A stretch of DNA of 22,172 nucleotides from a virus, in the IMG/VR virus record IMGVR_UViG_3300011114_000159, positions 1-22,172 of that record; one strand, 5' to 3'. The notes beneath the pieces were generated by a model. It searched no databases. It had not been told where the DNA came from and saw only the letters and a program-made list of their open reading frames with translations. Each line of letters starts with the position of its first letter. The stretch's first letter is position 1. Shown here in pieces: positions 15,063 to 22,172 of the stretch. The translations under genes were made by a program, and so were the position numbers.

Positions 15063-15358
15063 AAAAGATACCAGTTGTAAAAAATGCGTTTTTCATCGTG
15101 TATGTAGAAGAAATACCTGGAGCTACATTTATCCATATGGACGTTTTGAAGTGGACTAAAACGATACGGAATGATTTTCTTGCGGCATGGTTTTCATGGG
15201 CAAAAATGCAAACTTGTTCTCTCTACTTCATGCCGTTTATAGACAATAAAAAAATGGCTAAATGGGCTAAATTGTGCAAGTTTGAGTTAGTAAAACATCA
15301 ACCGTGTTTAGATGGCGTAACACGTAAGCTATATCTTTGGAGAAACGATCATGGGTGA
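15044..15358 (+). CDS. GNAT-like small protein, AT-rich
   Basis: This 104-residue protein contains FIHMDVLKWTKTIRNDFLAAW and KWAKLCKFELVKHQPCLDGVTRKLYLWRN, a pattern I recall from phage proteins annotated as acetyltransferase-like. It lies where T7 has gene 13, between the nozzle/fibre genes and the ejection proteins. The typical acetyl-CoA-binding Q/R-x-x-G-x-G/A loop is not seen, so enzymatic activity is doubtful and a structural role is possible. The stretch 15063-15350 is clearly richer in A and T than its neighbours, by eye about 30-42% GC per line against roughly half elsewhere. The start overlaps the fibre gene by 19 bases and no good ribosome site precedes it; the stop overlaps the next gene by eight bases. 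Confidence 0.62.
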   Translation: METHCLEKIPVVKNAFFIVYVEEIPGATFIHMDVLKWTKTIRNDFLAAWFSWAKMQTCSLYFMPFIDNKKMAKWAKLCKFELVKHQPCLDGVTRKLYLWRNDHG

Positions 15359-16436
15359 TCTAGTTGGGGGAGTATTAAATTACTTCGGGGCAAAACAAGG
15401 CGCCGACGCCGCACGCGACGCCGCTAATATTTCTGCTCAAGCGCAACTGCAAGCTGCTCAACTAGCCGCTGCGGAAGCACGGTTTAGACCGGTCGGCGTC
15501 ACCACGCGGTTTGGGCAATCAAACTTCACCACCGATGCGAATGGCCGCGTGTCCGGCGCTGGCTACACGCTCAGCCCAGAACTGAAAGCCTATCAAGATC
15601 GGATTATGGGTCTGACCGGCCAAGGTTTAGGCGAGGCTGAAGCTGCACAAGGCCGATACGCGCCGCTGACAGGTGCTGCGTCCGGGCTGTTCAATCTCGG
15701 AGCCGGGTATCTTGCACAGTCACCGGAACAGGCCGCAGCCCAATATATGCAAAGGCAGCAGGATCTGCTGGCGCCATCGCGGGAACGGCAGTATGCGGGC
15801 TTGCAAAACCAGCTATTTAATACCGGACGCGGCGGGCTGGCCGTCGGCGGCACGGGGTTGCGACCAGGGGGCGGTGGCGGGCTCGGCGCCGCGAATCCAG
15901 AGATGGAAGCCTATTACAACGCGCTGGCGCAGCAGGACGCCGGGTTGGCCGCGCAGGCGCAGCAGATGGGCCAGCAGCAGACGGCCTTTGGCGCTGGTCT
16001 ATTCGGCACCGGCGCAGGACTGCTCGGCCAATACACCAGCGGCCTAGCCGGTTCCTACTCACCGTTTACAGCTGGCCTCGGCACCGCGCAGACCATCGAA
16101 TCTCTAGGCCAGGCACCGCTAGAAATGGGCGCGGCACTGGGTGGTCGAAACGTCAATGCGACGGGCGCAAATGCGCTGTTTCAGGGCGGTATTAGCGCGG
16201 CTAAAACCATGCAGGGGGGAAGCGGCTACAGCCCGGGGGGTGGCTTGCTTTCCGGTTTAGGCAGTTATGTTTCTAAAAGTGTCCCATCGTTGACTAGTTT
16301 GTATAACCAATACCAGCAAAATAATTTGCAACAACAATATAATAGAGACGATATGGGTAACGCGTATGAGTCGGGATACCGTGTACCTCCGTATGTCCCT
16401 CCACAGGAAATGCCTGGCTTTAGATACGGCGACTAG
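15351..16436 (+). CDS. Ejection/internal virion protein (T7 gp14-like position)
   Basis: This 361-residue protein is rich in Ala, Gly and Gln. It starts MGDLVGGVLNYFGAKQGADAA, continues with an Ala/Gln helix to about residue 45, and then carries FRPVGVTTRFGQSNFTTDANG, a segment I recall from podovirus ejection proteins. Glycine-rich hydrophobic stretches follow (FGAGLFGTGAGLLGQY), which could insert into or form a channel in the envelope. GGAG lies eight bases before the ATG. It is the first of three consecutive large genes that occupy the positions of T7 genes 14, 15 and 16. The assignment is by order, composition and size. Confidence 0.75.
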   Translation: MGDLVGGVLNYFGAKQGADAARDAANISAQAQLQAAQLAAAEARFRPVGVTTRFGQSNFTTDANGRVSGAGYTLSPELKAYQDRIMGLTGQGLGEAEAAQGRYAPLTGAASGLFNLGAGYLAQSPEQAAAQYMQRQQDLLAPSRERQYAGLQNQLFNTGRGGLAVGGTGLRPGGGGGLGAANPEMEAYYNALAQQDAGLAAQAQQMGQQQTAFGAGLFGTGAGLLGQYTSGLAGSYSPFTAGLGTAQTIESLGQAPLEMGAALGGRNVNATGANALFQGGISAAKTMQGGSGYSPGGGLLSGLGSYVSKSVPSLTSLYNQYQQNNLQQQYNRDDMGNAYESGYRVPPYVPPQEMPGFRYGD

Positions 16437-16439
16437 GAG
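16435..16439 (+). promoter_or_regulatory. Ribosome binding site of the second ejection gene
   Basis: AGGAG lies eight bases before the ATG at 16448, in the context TAGGAGATTAAATC. It shares the TAGGAGATT core with the capsid and decoration leaders and overlaps the stop of the preceding gene. Confidence 0.6.
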
Positions 16440-16447
16440 ATTAAATC

Positions 16448-17800
16448 ATGGCAGAGAGCGCAATTGCCGGACTGTTCCAGACACCGGAAATGTATCAGCA
16501 GGCGCAGTTACAGCGGCAAGAGCAAGAGGCCGCAAACTACGCGCAGATGGATCCCATGCAGCGGGCTTCCTACGGCACCTTTAGAGCCGGCCAGCAGCTC
16601 GGCGCGGGCATCGGGCAACTGTTCGGCGTGCGGGATCCGCAACTGCAAAGAATTACGCAGCAGCAGCAAATCCTTAGCAAGATAGACCAAAACGATCCTG
16701 AGTCTATCGCCAAGGGCGCGCAAATGGCCGCGCAGATGGGCAATAACAGTCTGGCGGCGGCGCTGGCTACCCGCGCGCGGGAAGCCCTCGCGTCATTAGC
16801 ATTGACTCAGCAACGGACGGAAGAAAAGAAAACGCCGCAACTGCGTAATGCGGAATCAATAAGCGCGCTCGAGGAAAGAATAGCGCGACTTAATGCGTTG
16901 CCAGAAAACACGCCGGGGCGTGCGGCGGCGTTGACATCGTTTAAAGGTCAGCTTACAAACTTGCAAAGTTTGACCGGCAAAAACGCGCCGGCTGAGCCGG
17001 AAAAAATACGCTTGGCAAAAGAACTTGCAAGTTTGACGGGTTTCCCCGAAGGTTCGCCGCAGTACAATGCCGAATACGCAAAAGCCTTTAACCGGCTGGC
17101 GTATGGCGCCGATAAGTCCGTGCGGTTTGGTGTAGAGCGCGAATCTATTTCGATGGAGTTATACGGTAAACCATTTGCCGACCTAACCCAAGCCGAAATT
17201 GTAACCGTCAATAAGCGCGCGGAGGCATCAGCAACAGGTAGAAACAAAGTTACGATAGAAAATATCCTACCCGGCGTAAAAGGCTTAAAAGATGTGCCGG
17301 GCTTGCGGTCGGCAATTATTGCTACGGTTAAACCGTTTAGGGATATCGTCAATACCACAGACCAAGCACTCCAGGCCGTAGAGGACTCAATGACGGAGGG
17401 AAACTACATCTCGTTTAACGCCGCGCGGTCGCAATTAGCCAAGGCGCTATCGGGTAGCGATGTGAGTTACCGGGAAATAAAAGGCGCGGGTGGCGACCCA
17501 TCAATTTTTGGTGGCTTGCTAGACGCAACATCTACGATGTTTACTGGAACACCTACGCTCGACACGCAAGCAAAAATTAAAAAGACACTGCAAGCCATGC
17601 GTTTGGTTGCGTTGAAGAAAGGCTCTGCGGAGGTAGAAGCGCAACGTAAACTGGCCGAACGGTCTGGATTCAACGCTGACGATTTTGCGGCGGCATCTGA
17701 TATCCCCGAATTTAGGCCGCCGGCGGCTGGTGGTGGCGCGGCGGCGGGGTCGTTAATAGACCAAGCAAAAGCCGAGCAGGAAAAACGTCGGCAAAAATAG
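16448..17800 (+). CDS. Ejection/internal virion protein (T7 gp15-like position)
   Basis: This 450-residue protein is helical and glutamine-rich in its N-terminal half (EMYQQAQLQRQEQEAANYAQM, FRAGQQLGAGIGQLFGV and RITQQQQILSKID). A charged middle follows (SISALEERIARLNALPEN), then a longer C-terminal domain ending in a Gly/Ala stretch (AAGGGAAAGSL) and a basic tail. It lies eleven bases after the first ejection gene and twenty before the third. A role as a middle component of the DNA-ejection channel is inferred from its place in the trio. It is shorter than T7 gp15, so close homology should not be assumed. Confidence 0.72.
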   Translation: MAESAIAGLFQTPEMYQQAQLQRQEQEAANYAQMDPMQRASYGTFRAGQQLGAGIGQLFGVRDPQLQRITQQQQILSKIDQNDPESIAKGAQMAAQMGNNSLAAALATRAREALASLALTQQRTEEKKTPQLRNAESISALEERIARLNALPENTPGRAAALTSFKGQLTNLQSLTGKNAPAEPEKIRLAKELASLTGFPEGSPQYNAEYAKAFNRLAYGADKSVRFGVERESISMELYGKPFADLTQAEIVTVNKRAEASATGRNKVTIENILPGVKGLKDVPGLRSAIIATVKPFRDIVNTTDQALQAVEDSMTEGNYISFNAARSQLAKALSGSDVSYREIKGAGGDPSIFGGLLDATSTMFTGTPTLDTQAKIKKTLQAMRLVALKKGSAEVEAQRKLAERSGFNADDFAAASDIPEFRPPAAGGGAAAGSLIDQAKAEQEKRRQK

Positions 17801-17820
17801 ATAGTTTCTAGGGGCTTATT

Positions 17821-20469
17821 ATGGCGCTTGATTTATCAAAATTATCTGATGTTGAATTAGCCGCTATTGCATCCGGCGATTTGTCCAAGTTATCTGATGC
17901 TACGCTTGCGGCAATAGCTGGCGGCGCTCAGCCCGCAGCGCCTAGCACCGGCGCGGTGATTATGGAGTCGCTACGCAAAGGCATCACCAATATACCAACG
18001 TATACCAGCGCGGTTCTTAGTGGTTATGGCGCCGCTGTTGCGCCGCAATTTGGCGGCCCGCAAACCGACGTGGTTAAGGCAATGGAAAGCGCCGGCGCTG
18101 CGGTTCGTGATCCGGCTATGCGGTTTCTCGGCAGCACCGGCGCGGAGCCTACTACGACGGGCCAACGTATTATCGCGGGCGGTGCGGAAATGGTTTCCGA
18201 TCCCTCGTCATATCTGTTTGGCCCACTGGCCGCGACGAAACGGTTAGGTATGTTTGGTCAGGCCGCGATGTATCCGGCTGAACAGGCCGTAGTGGGCATG
18301 GGTGGTCAAGCTGGCGCTATCGCGGGGCAATACGCGGGCGAGAAAGTAGGCGCGCCCACCATCGGCTCAGTGGTGGGCGGCTTATTGGGTGGCGCGGGTA
18401 GTGGTTATGGTATGGGAACTGCGCTAAAAGCGTTGCCTTTGAGTGGAAAAGCCTATGATGCGTCGGTAAATCTAGTTAAGAAAATCAGGGGCGCCGTGCC
18501 GGAAGATGAACTGTTGCGGGACGTAGATAGCCGTATCAATAATGTCTTTATCGCGGCGGGTGCGGCAGACCCTAATTTTATGACCGCGCTAGAAGAAGCG
18601 GTCAAAGCGCAAAAAAGCGTATCGCTGCGCGCGCCAGGCGGTGCGGAAGTCAAGATGCCGATCAGCGCGCTGTTGGCAGATAACCCCGTCATCAATACGT
18701 TTATACAGAACCTATCATCCCGCGATCCAGTATTCCGCGCCCAATACGGCTCACAATACGAACTGGCAAAACGGGCGTTGACCGCCAATCAAATTCGGCT
18801 GTTTGGCGATCCAACCGCCGTCACGGTCAATCTTAAACCCGTCGATATTGCAAAGGCGCAAGTTAAAAAAACGCGCACAATTGACGAGGAAATAGCCAGC
18901 CTATCGCGTAATCAAGAAATCGATCCGACCGCGCTCGGGCAACGGATAGAAGCTCTGGTAACAAAGAAAGAAGATGACGCGCGTAGAGCAGTAACCCCGC
19001 TATATACCGAAGCGTTCAAAATCGCTACGGATAAGAACGTAGAACTCCCGGCAACGGCGGTGGACGATATCTATAACTTTGTGGCTGGCGCGCAATCATC
19101 CGATATCTTTAAGACTTTCCCCTCAATCTACAACCGCGTGCGGTCAAAATTCCGGCCGGAAACGACTGAACCTAGCGCAATTTTGACCGTAGAAGGACAA
19201 CCGGTAGTGCCCGGCGGCGTAACCTTTTCGGCAGCTACGGTAGAGGATTTGGATTCTCTTAAGAAAGAGATTAACCGCCAGTTACGCAAGACGACCGAAC
19301 CGGCGGATATACGGCTGTTGAGTGAGCTAAAGAAACGGGTAGGCGGGCATATCGACAGCCTTGACCCCGATTTTGTCACCGCATATCGTAACGCCGATAA
19401 CGCCTATCTGCAAAAGGTCGGTCTACCGTTCGGTGCGGATACGCTCAAATTGATTGACCGCAAAAAGTTTGTCGAACAGATCGCGCCCGCGTTGATCGGC
19501 AACAAGTCAAACGTGGTGCAATTTTTAGAGGCCACTGGCGACGAAGGCATGCGGGTTACGCGGGACGCTTTCGTAGATAGTTTCAGCAGGGCCGCGCTCA
19601 AGAACGATGTGATCGACCCCAAAGCGGCAAACAAATGGCTTGATAAAAATAAGGGCGGCGTGTCGTTGATACCTGGTCTTGATGACGAGTTGCGGGCTAG
19701 TGTCGATAACGTCCAAGCGTTGCTTAACTACAAGGCGCGGCTTAACGAGCAATTCAAACGCGTCGCTGGCGACCAGATCATCAGCAGCGAAGGACTTAAA
19801 AGCCCGCAAGAACTGGTGTCTAAAATGTATGGCGACGTAGACTTTACGAACAAGTTTATGAAGCAATACGGGGCCAATAAAGACGCCGTTAGCGCAGCAC
19901 GGTCGTTCATGCTGGATGATATCGTGACCTCTGGCGATCCGATTGGTTTGCTAAACGACCGCAGTAAGGCGGCGGTGTTCAACCGCGTGTTTGGGCCTAC
20001 CTATGCCGCAAAAGTAGCTGACTTCGCTACTGTGTCTAACCGGCTACAGCGCGATATTACCGACGTGTCTTTCCGTGGCGAAACGGTGCCAAAAACGCCG
20101 ATTGAAGCGTTGACCGGTATACCGCCCGAGCAAATCATTTCGCGTATCTACAATCCGGTGTCGGGCGTTACCTACGCTATAACTTCGTTAGCCAGCAAAT
20201 TTTGGGCAAAGAAAGCCTCTGAAGCAACGGAAGCACGGTTAAAAGAATTGCTGCTAAATCCAGCAGATGCAGTAAAGGTTTTTGCTGCCGTTAAGCCCCG
20301 CATAGATCAGCTAGACCGCGCTAAGATCGACGAGGCTATTGCCGTCGGCAAGAAATACGGCATCCAGTGGGTCAAAGACGCCGTTGACGATATTAAATCC
20401 GGCGCCGCGCGTGGGGCGCTACAAGCCCAAGGACAACCCGCCCCGCAACAAGAGGAAGTCACCCAATAA
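17821..20469 (+). CDS. Large ejection/internal virion protein (T7 gp16-like position)
   Basis: At 882 residues this is the longest protein here. It begins with a tandem 16-residue repeat, DLSKLSDVELAAIASG (4-19) and DLSKLSDATLAAIAGG (20-35), a motif I recall at the start of phage ejection proteins. Residues about 153-208 are a glycine-zipper hydrophobic region (AIAGQYAGEKVG, then GSVVGGLLGGAGSGYGMG) that could span a membrane during DNA entry. The rest is mostly helical and charged. I do not see a lytic transglycosylase motif such as that at the start of T7 gp16, so wall cutting is not supported. The last gene of the ejection trio, it ends in a TAATG overlap with the first lysis-region gene. 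Confidence 0.75.
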   Translation: MALDLSKLSDVELAAIASGDLSKLSDATLAAIAGGAQPAAPSTGAVIMESLRKGITNIPTYTSAVLSGYGAAVAPQFGGPQTDVVKAMESAGAAVRDPAMRFLGSTGAEPTTTGQRIIAGGAEMVSDPSSYLFGPLAATKRLGMFGQAAMYPAEQAVVGMGGQAGAIAGQYAGEKVGAPTIGSVVGGLLGGAGSGYGMGTALKALPLSGKAYDASVNLVKKIRGAVPEDELLRDVDSRINNVFIAAGAADPNFMTALEEAVKAQKSVSLRAPGGAEVKMPISALLADNPVINTFIQNLSSRDPVFRAQYGSQYELAKRALTANQIRLFGDPTAVTVNLKPVDIAKAQVKKTRTIDEEIASLSRNQEIDPTALGQRIEALVTKKEDDARRAVTPLYTEAFKIATDKNVELPATAVDDIYNFVAGAQSSDIFKTFPSIYNRVRSKFRPETTEPSAILTVEGQPVVPGGVTFSAATVEDLDSLKKEINRQLRKTTEPADIRLLSELKKRVGGHIDSLDPDFVTAYRNADNAYLQKVGLPFGADTLKLIDRKKFVEQIAPALIGNKSNVVQFLEATGDEGMRVTRDAFVDSFSRAALKNDVIDPKAANKWLDKNKGGVSLIPGLDDELRASVDNVQALLNYKARLNEQFKRVAGDQIISSEGLKSPQELVSKMYGDVDFTNKFMKQYGANKDAVSAARSFMLDDIVTSGDPIGLLNDRSKAAVFNRVFGPTYAAKVADFATVSNRLQRDITDVSFRGETVPKTPIEALTGIPPEQIISRIYNPVSGVTYAITSLASKFWAKKASEATEARLKELLLNPADAVKVFAAVKPRIDQLDRAKIDEAIAVGKKYGIQWVKDAVDDIKSGAARGALQAQGQPAPQQEEVTQ

Positions 20470-20690
20470 TGGAAGCCCAGTCCCTAATCAATATCGTCGC
20501 GGCGATTGCTGCTTTCTTTGCCGGCTGGATGATAAATTCTATTACCCGCGCAATTGAAAAAATTGAGGATAAGCTGAACGCGGTGCCAGTCGATTACGTA
20601 TCGAAGAACGATTACAAAGACGATCTAAAACGTGTCTATGAAATGCTGGACAAAATCTTTGCCCGGCTAGACGACAAGGCAGATAAATAA
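20469..20690 (+). CDS. Small single-membrane-segment protein
   Basis: This 73-residue protein has one hydrophobic segment (about residues 6-25, INIVAAIAAFFAGWMINSI) followed by a charged coiled-coil region (ITRAIEKIEDKL) and a C-terminal helix with YVSKNDYKDDLKRVYEMLDKIF. I recall this layout from phage proteins near lysis genes, variously called holin-like or unknown. It could be a membrane anchor, an antiholin or an inner-membrane spanin-like protein; the sequence does not choose. Start and previous stop overlap (TAATG). Confidence 0.72.
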   Translation: MEAQSLINIVAAIAAFFAGWMINSITRAIEKIEDKLNAVPVDYVSKNDYKDDLKRVYEMLDKIFARLDDKADK

Positions 20691-20691
20691 A

Positions 20692-20847
20692 ATGGATACT
20701 CTAGAGATGTTGGTTAAGGCTTGGCCTATTTTATTGGCACTAATCACGCTCATTATTGTGTTGTCTAAAATCGACTTGCGCGTGGCTGTAATTGAAGAAA
20801 AAGTTAGAACTCTGTTTGACCTCTGGAACAAAAGGACGGGTAAATAA
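20692..20847 (+). CDS. Very small membrane protein in the lysis cassette
   Basis: This is a 51-residue open frame beginning one base after the previous stop. It has one hydrophobic segment (WPILLALITLIIVL, about residues 11-24) and a basic, amphipathic C-terminal part (KIDLRVAVIEEKVRTLFDLW) ending NKRTGK. Its stop overlaps the holin start (TAATG at 20845-20849). Position and topology suit a small holin, pinholin or antiholin, but no family is recognised. The coupling on both sides makes it likely to be a real gene. Confidence 0.65.
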   Translation: MDTLEMLVKAWPILLALITLIIVLSKIDLRVAVIEEKVRTLFDLWNKRTGK

Positions 20848-21254
20848 TGTTCCCTCTCGGCGCCATCCTTGATATCGGCTCCAAACTGATCGACAAGTTC
20901 TTCCCCGATCCCGCCCAGGCTGAACAGGCCAAATTGAAGTTGCTGGAGATGCAGCAAACCGGCGCACTGGCGCAGCTCAATGCAGACGTGGCAGAGCAGC
21001 ACGACCTGACCGAACGCCTTAAAGCCGACATGGGCAGCGATTCTTGGCTGTCCAAGAATATCCGACCGATGACGTTAATCGCTATCCTGGCCGGCTATTT
21101 CGTTTTTGCTGGTCTGTCAGCGGCCAAGATTGAGGTGAATTCCGAGTATGTGCAGCTTCTCGGTCAGTGGGGGATGCTAATAATGTCTTTTTATTTTGGT
21201 GGCCGGACACTGGAAAAGATTATGAATATGAAAGACAAGAAAGATGCTAAGTAA
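20847..21254 (+). CDS. 3TM-type phage holin
   Basis: Holins form lesions in the inner membrane so that the endolysin can reach the wall. This 135-residue protein has an amphipathic N-terminus (FPLGAILDIGSKLIDKFFPDP), a charged helix (QAEQAKLKLLEMQQTG, ending HDLTERLKADM), then SWLSKNIRPMT leading into a membrane segment (TLIAILAGYFVFAGLSAA, about 76-93) and a second one (LLGQWGMLIMSFYFGG, 104-119). The SKNIRPMT junction and layout fit the holin family known from gene transfer agents. It overlaps the 51-residue gene by one base and the endolysin by eleven, a normal lysis cassette. Confidence 0.85.
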   Translation: MFPLGAILDIGSKLIDKFFPDPAQAEQAKLKLLEMQQTGALAQLNADVAEQHDLTERLKADMGSDSWLSKNIRPMTLIAILAGYFVFAGLSAAKIEVNSEYVQLLGQWGMLIMSFYFGGRTLEKIMNMKDKKDAK

Positions 21255-21756
21255 CTGGCCGGCATCGCTGGCGCTGGTGCTGAAGTCTGAAGGGGGATTT
21301 TCCAACCACAACGCCGACCCTGGCGGCGTGACCATGCTCGGCGTGACCAAAAAGGTATGGGAAGCGTGGGTTAAGCACCCGGTCGATGTGGCCGAGATGC
21401 GCGCGCTGACGCCCGAGCTGGTCGCGCCGCTATACAAAGCGCAGTATTGGGACGCATGCAAATGCGACGACCTGCCGCGTGGGATCGACTATGCCGTATT
21501 TGACTCAGCAGTAAACATGGGCGCCGGCCGGGCCGCCAAGTTGTTGCAAGCAGCGTTAGGCGTCACGGCCGACGGCATTATCGGCAGGGGGACGCTCGGC
21601 GTGGCGGTCAACGCCGATCCTGACGAATTTCTAGAGAAATTCAGCGCGGCAAAAGAGCACTTTTACCGTGGCTTGCAAACGTTTGACGTATTCGGCAAAG
21701 GCTGGCTGCGCCGGGTTGCTGACGTTAAGCAGGTGGCTGAGGGGATGATTGCGTAA
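21244..21756 (+). CDS. GH108-type endolysin
   Basis: This 170-residue peptidoglycan hydrolase probably acts as an N-acetylmuramidase, cleaving the glycan backbone during lysis. The N-terminal motif EGGFSNHNADPGGVTMLGV holds the presumed catalytic glutamate, E16, which matches the EGGxxNxxxDPGGxT signature of glycoside hydrolase family 108. The C-terminal part (FDSAVNMGAGRAAKLLQAALGV, then ADGIIGRGTLGVA) is the peptidoglycan-binding domain usual for this family. Length and domains look complete. No signal peptide or anchor was seen, so export depends on the holin. It starts inside the holin gene (11-bp overlap) and its 3' end overlaps the convergent minus-strand gene by 32 bases. Confidence 0.93.
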   Translation: MLSNWPASLALVLKSEGGFSNHNADPGGVTMLGVTKKVWEAWVKHPVDVAEMRALTPELVAPLYKAQYWDACKCDDLPRGIDYAVFDSAVNMGAGRAAKLLQAALGVTADGIIGRGTLGVAVNADPDEFLEKFSAAKEHFYRGLQTFDVFGKGWLRRVADVKQVAEGMIA

Positions 21757-21994
21757 CGTCCGGCTCGCCGTAGTCTTTCGCCATTAGCGCATTAACTGCC
21801 CAAATATATCGGCGCTCCATTCGCGCCGCATCCTGTTTAAACTCCATCATCGGCGTTACCAGCCTCTTAAGTTCCAGCAGATGTGCGGCAATGTCCTTCA
21901 TCTGCTGCGCGTGGTTGAGAACCATCGCTTCAAGTTCGACAGGATTCAGACGTTTTATATCTTTAATCTGTTCGTATTTATCGCTTGGGTTCAT
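21725..21994 (-). CDS. Small coiled-coil protein, minus strand, function unknown
   Basis: This 89-residue protein is helical and charged (YEQIKDIKRLNPVELEAM, then HAQQMKDIAAHLLELKRL) with a proline-rich end (SSPQPPA). The ATG overlaps the stop of the upstream minus-strand gene (TAATG), and AAGGAA lies a few bases before it, so this is a real, coupled gene. Its 3' end overlaps the endolysin 3' end by 32 bases on the other strand. I do not recognise a family. With the partial gene upstream it forms a minus-strand operon entering from the right, perhaps the early region, although no such gene is diagnostic here. Confidence 0.72.
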   Translation of the reverse strand: MNPSDKYEQIKDIKRLNPVELEAMVLNHAQQMKDIAAHLLELKRLVTPMMEFKQDAARMERRYIWAVNALMAKDYGEPDVTQSSPQPPA

Positions 21995-22172
21995 TATTTT
22001 TCCTTATCCTCAATCTTCACAGACTCCAGAAACTGCGCCAGCAAATAAACACAAGGCAATATCAGGTCGCGGCAGATAGCATCGTGCACATCTGATTCAG
22101 TCATGCTCTGCGCGTAGATTTTAAGCGCACCGATGCGCTCACTGACCAGCATGTCAAGGTGGTCAAAATCCA
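21994..22172 (-). CDS. Partial helical protein, minus strand, runs off the window
   Basis: The minus-strand frame is open from the window edge to a TAA at 21994-21996. The visible 58 C-terminal residues read DFDHLDMLVSERIGALKIYA, then SMTESDVHDAICRDLILPC and LLAQFLESVKIEDKEK. They look helical and mildly acidic, with two cysteines. The start lies beyond the window. Its stop overlaps the start of the 89-residue gene, which argues for co-translation. No family is recognised. Confidence 0.6.
   Translation of the reverse strand, partial: DFDHLDMLVSERIGALKIYAQSMTESDVHDAICRDLILPCVYLLAQFLESVKIEDKEK

Noticed and set aside
16448-20469. Lytic transglycosylase domain in the ejection proteins
   Set aside because: No catalytic Glu motif of that family could be seen by eye in either large protein.
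21740-21790. Intrinsic terminator between the convergent genes
   Set aside because: No stable stem with a U-tract is visible, and the coding regions overlap there.

Overview
The window is the late (structural and lysis) half of a tailed phage genome, almost certainly a podovirus-like member of Caudoviricetes. No integrase, repressor, RNA polymerase, replication gene, tRNA or rRNA is visible, so nothing shows whether it is a free phage or a prophage. The host cannot be fixed from the sequence; the Shine-Dalgarno sites, the GH108-type endolysin and the 3TM-type holin fit a Gram-negative bacterium. Family names below come from recognising sequence motifs and gene order, not from database searches.

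Layout, left to right: (1) 1-1144: a small hypothetical gene, then an 80-unit array of an 8-bp repeat (323-960) flanked by potential hairpins. (2) 1145-4880: packaging genes (small terminase, large terminase, portal). (3) 4880-8519: a fibre/adhesin cassette (collagen-like fibre, glycine-rich protein, three small coupled genes) lying between portal and capsid genes. (4) 8576-10704: scaffold, major capsid protein and a putative decoration protein, with two strong intrinsic terminator-like hairpins. (5) 10747-12161: five or six small conserved phage genes, including one with a seven-cysteine pattern and DUF6496/DUF6321-like proteins. (6) 12158-15062: head-tail adaptor and nozzle (tail tubular A and B-like) and a collar-type short fibre. 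(7) 15044-20469: a GNAT-like AT-rich gene and three large ejection/internal virion proteins, in the same relative order as T7 genes 11-12-13-14-15-16. (8) 20469-21756: lysis genes (two single-TM proteins, 3TM-type holin, GH108 endolysin). (9) 21725-22172: two coupled minus-strand genes converging on the endolysin, the second leaving the window.

The plus-strand genes are packed like one long late operon: many stop/start pairs overlap (TGATG, TAATG, ATGA, and two TTG starts overlapping a TGA), which suggests translational coupling. Packaging enzymes fill the procapsid built by scaffold and coat protein through the portal; adaptor and nozzle close it; fibres find the host; ejection proteins carry DNA across the envelope; holin and endolysin release progeny.

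The least ordinary element is the 8-bp repeat array just upstream of the terminase genes. It uses three unit variants arranged in a non-random order, with a duplicated multi-unit block and a homogenised end. I do not recognise it from phage biology.
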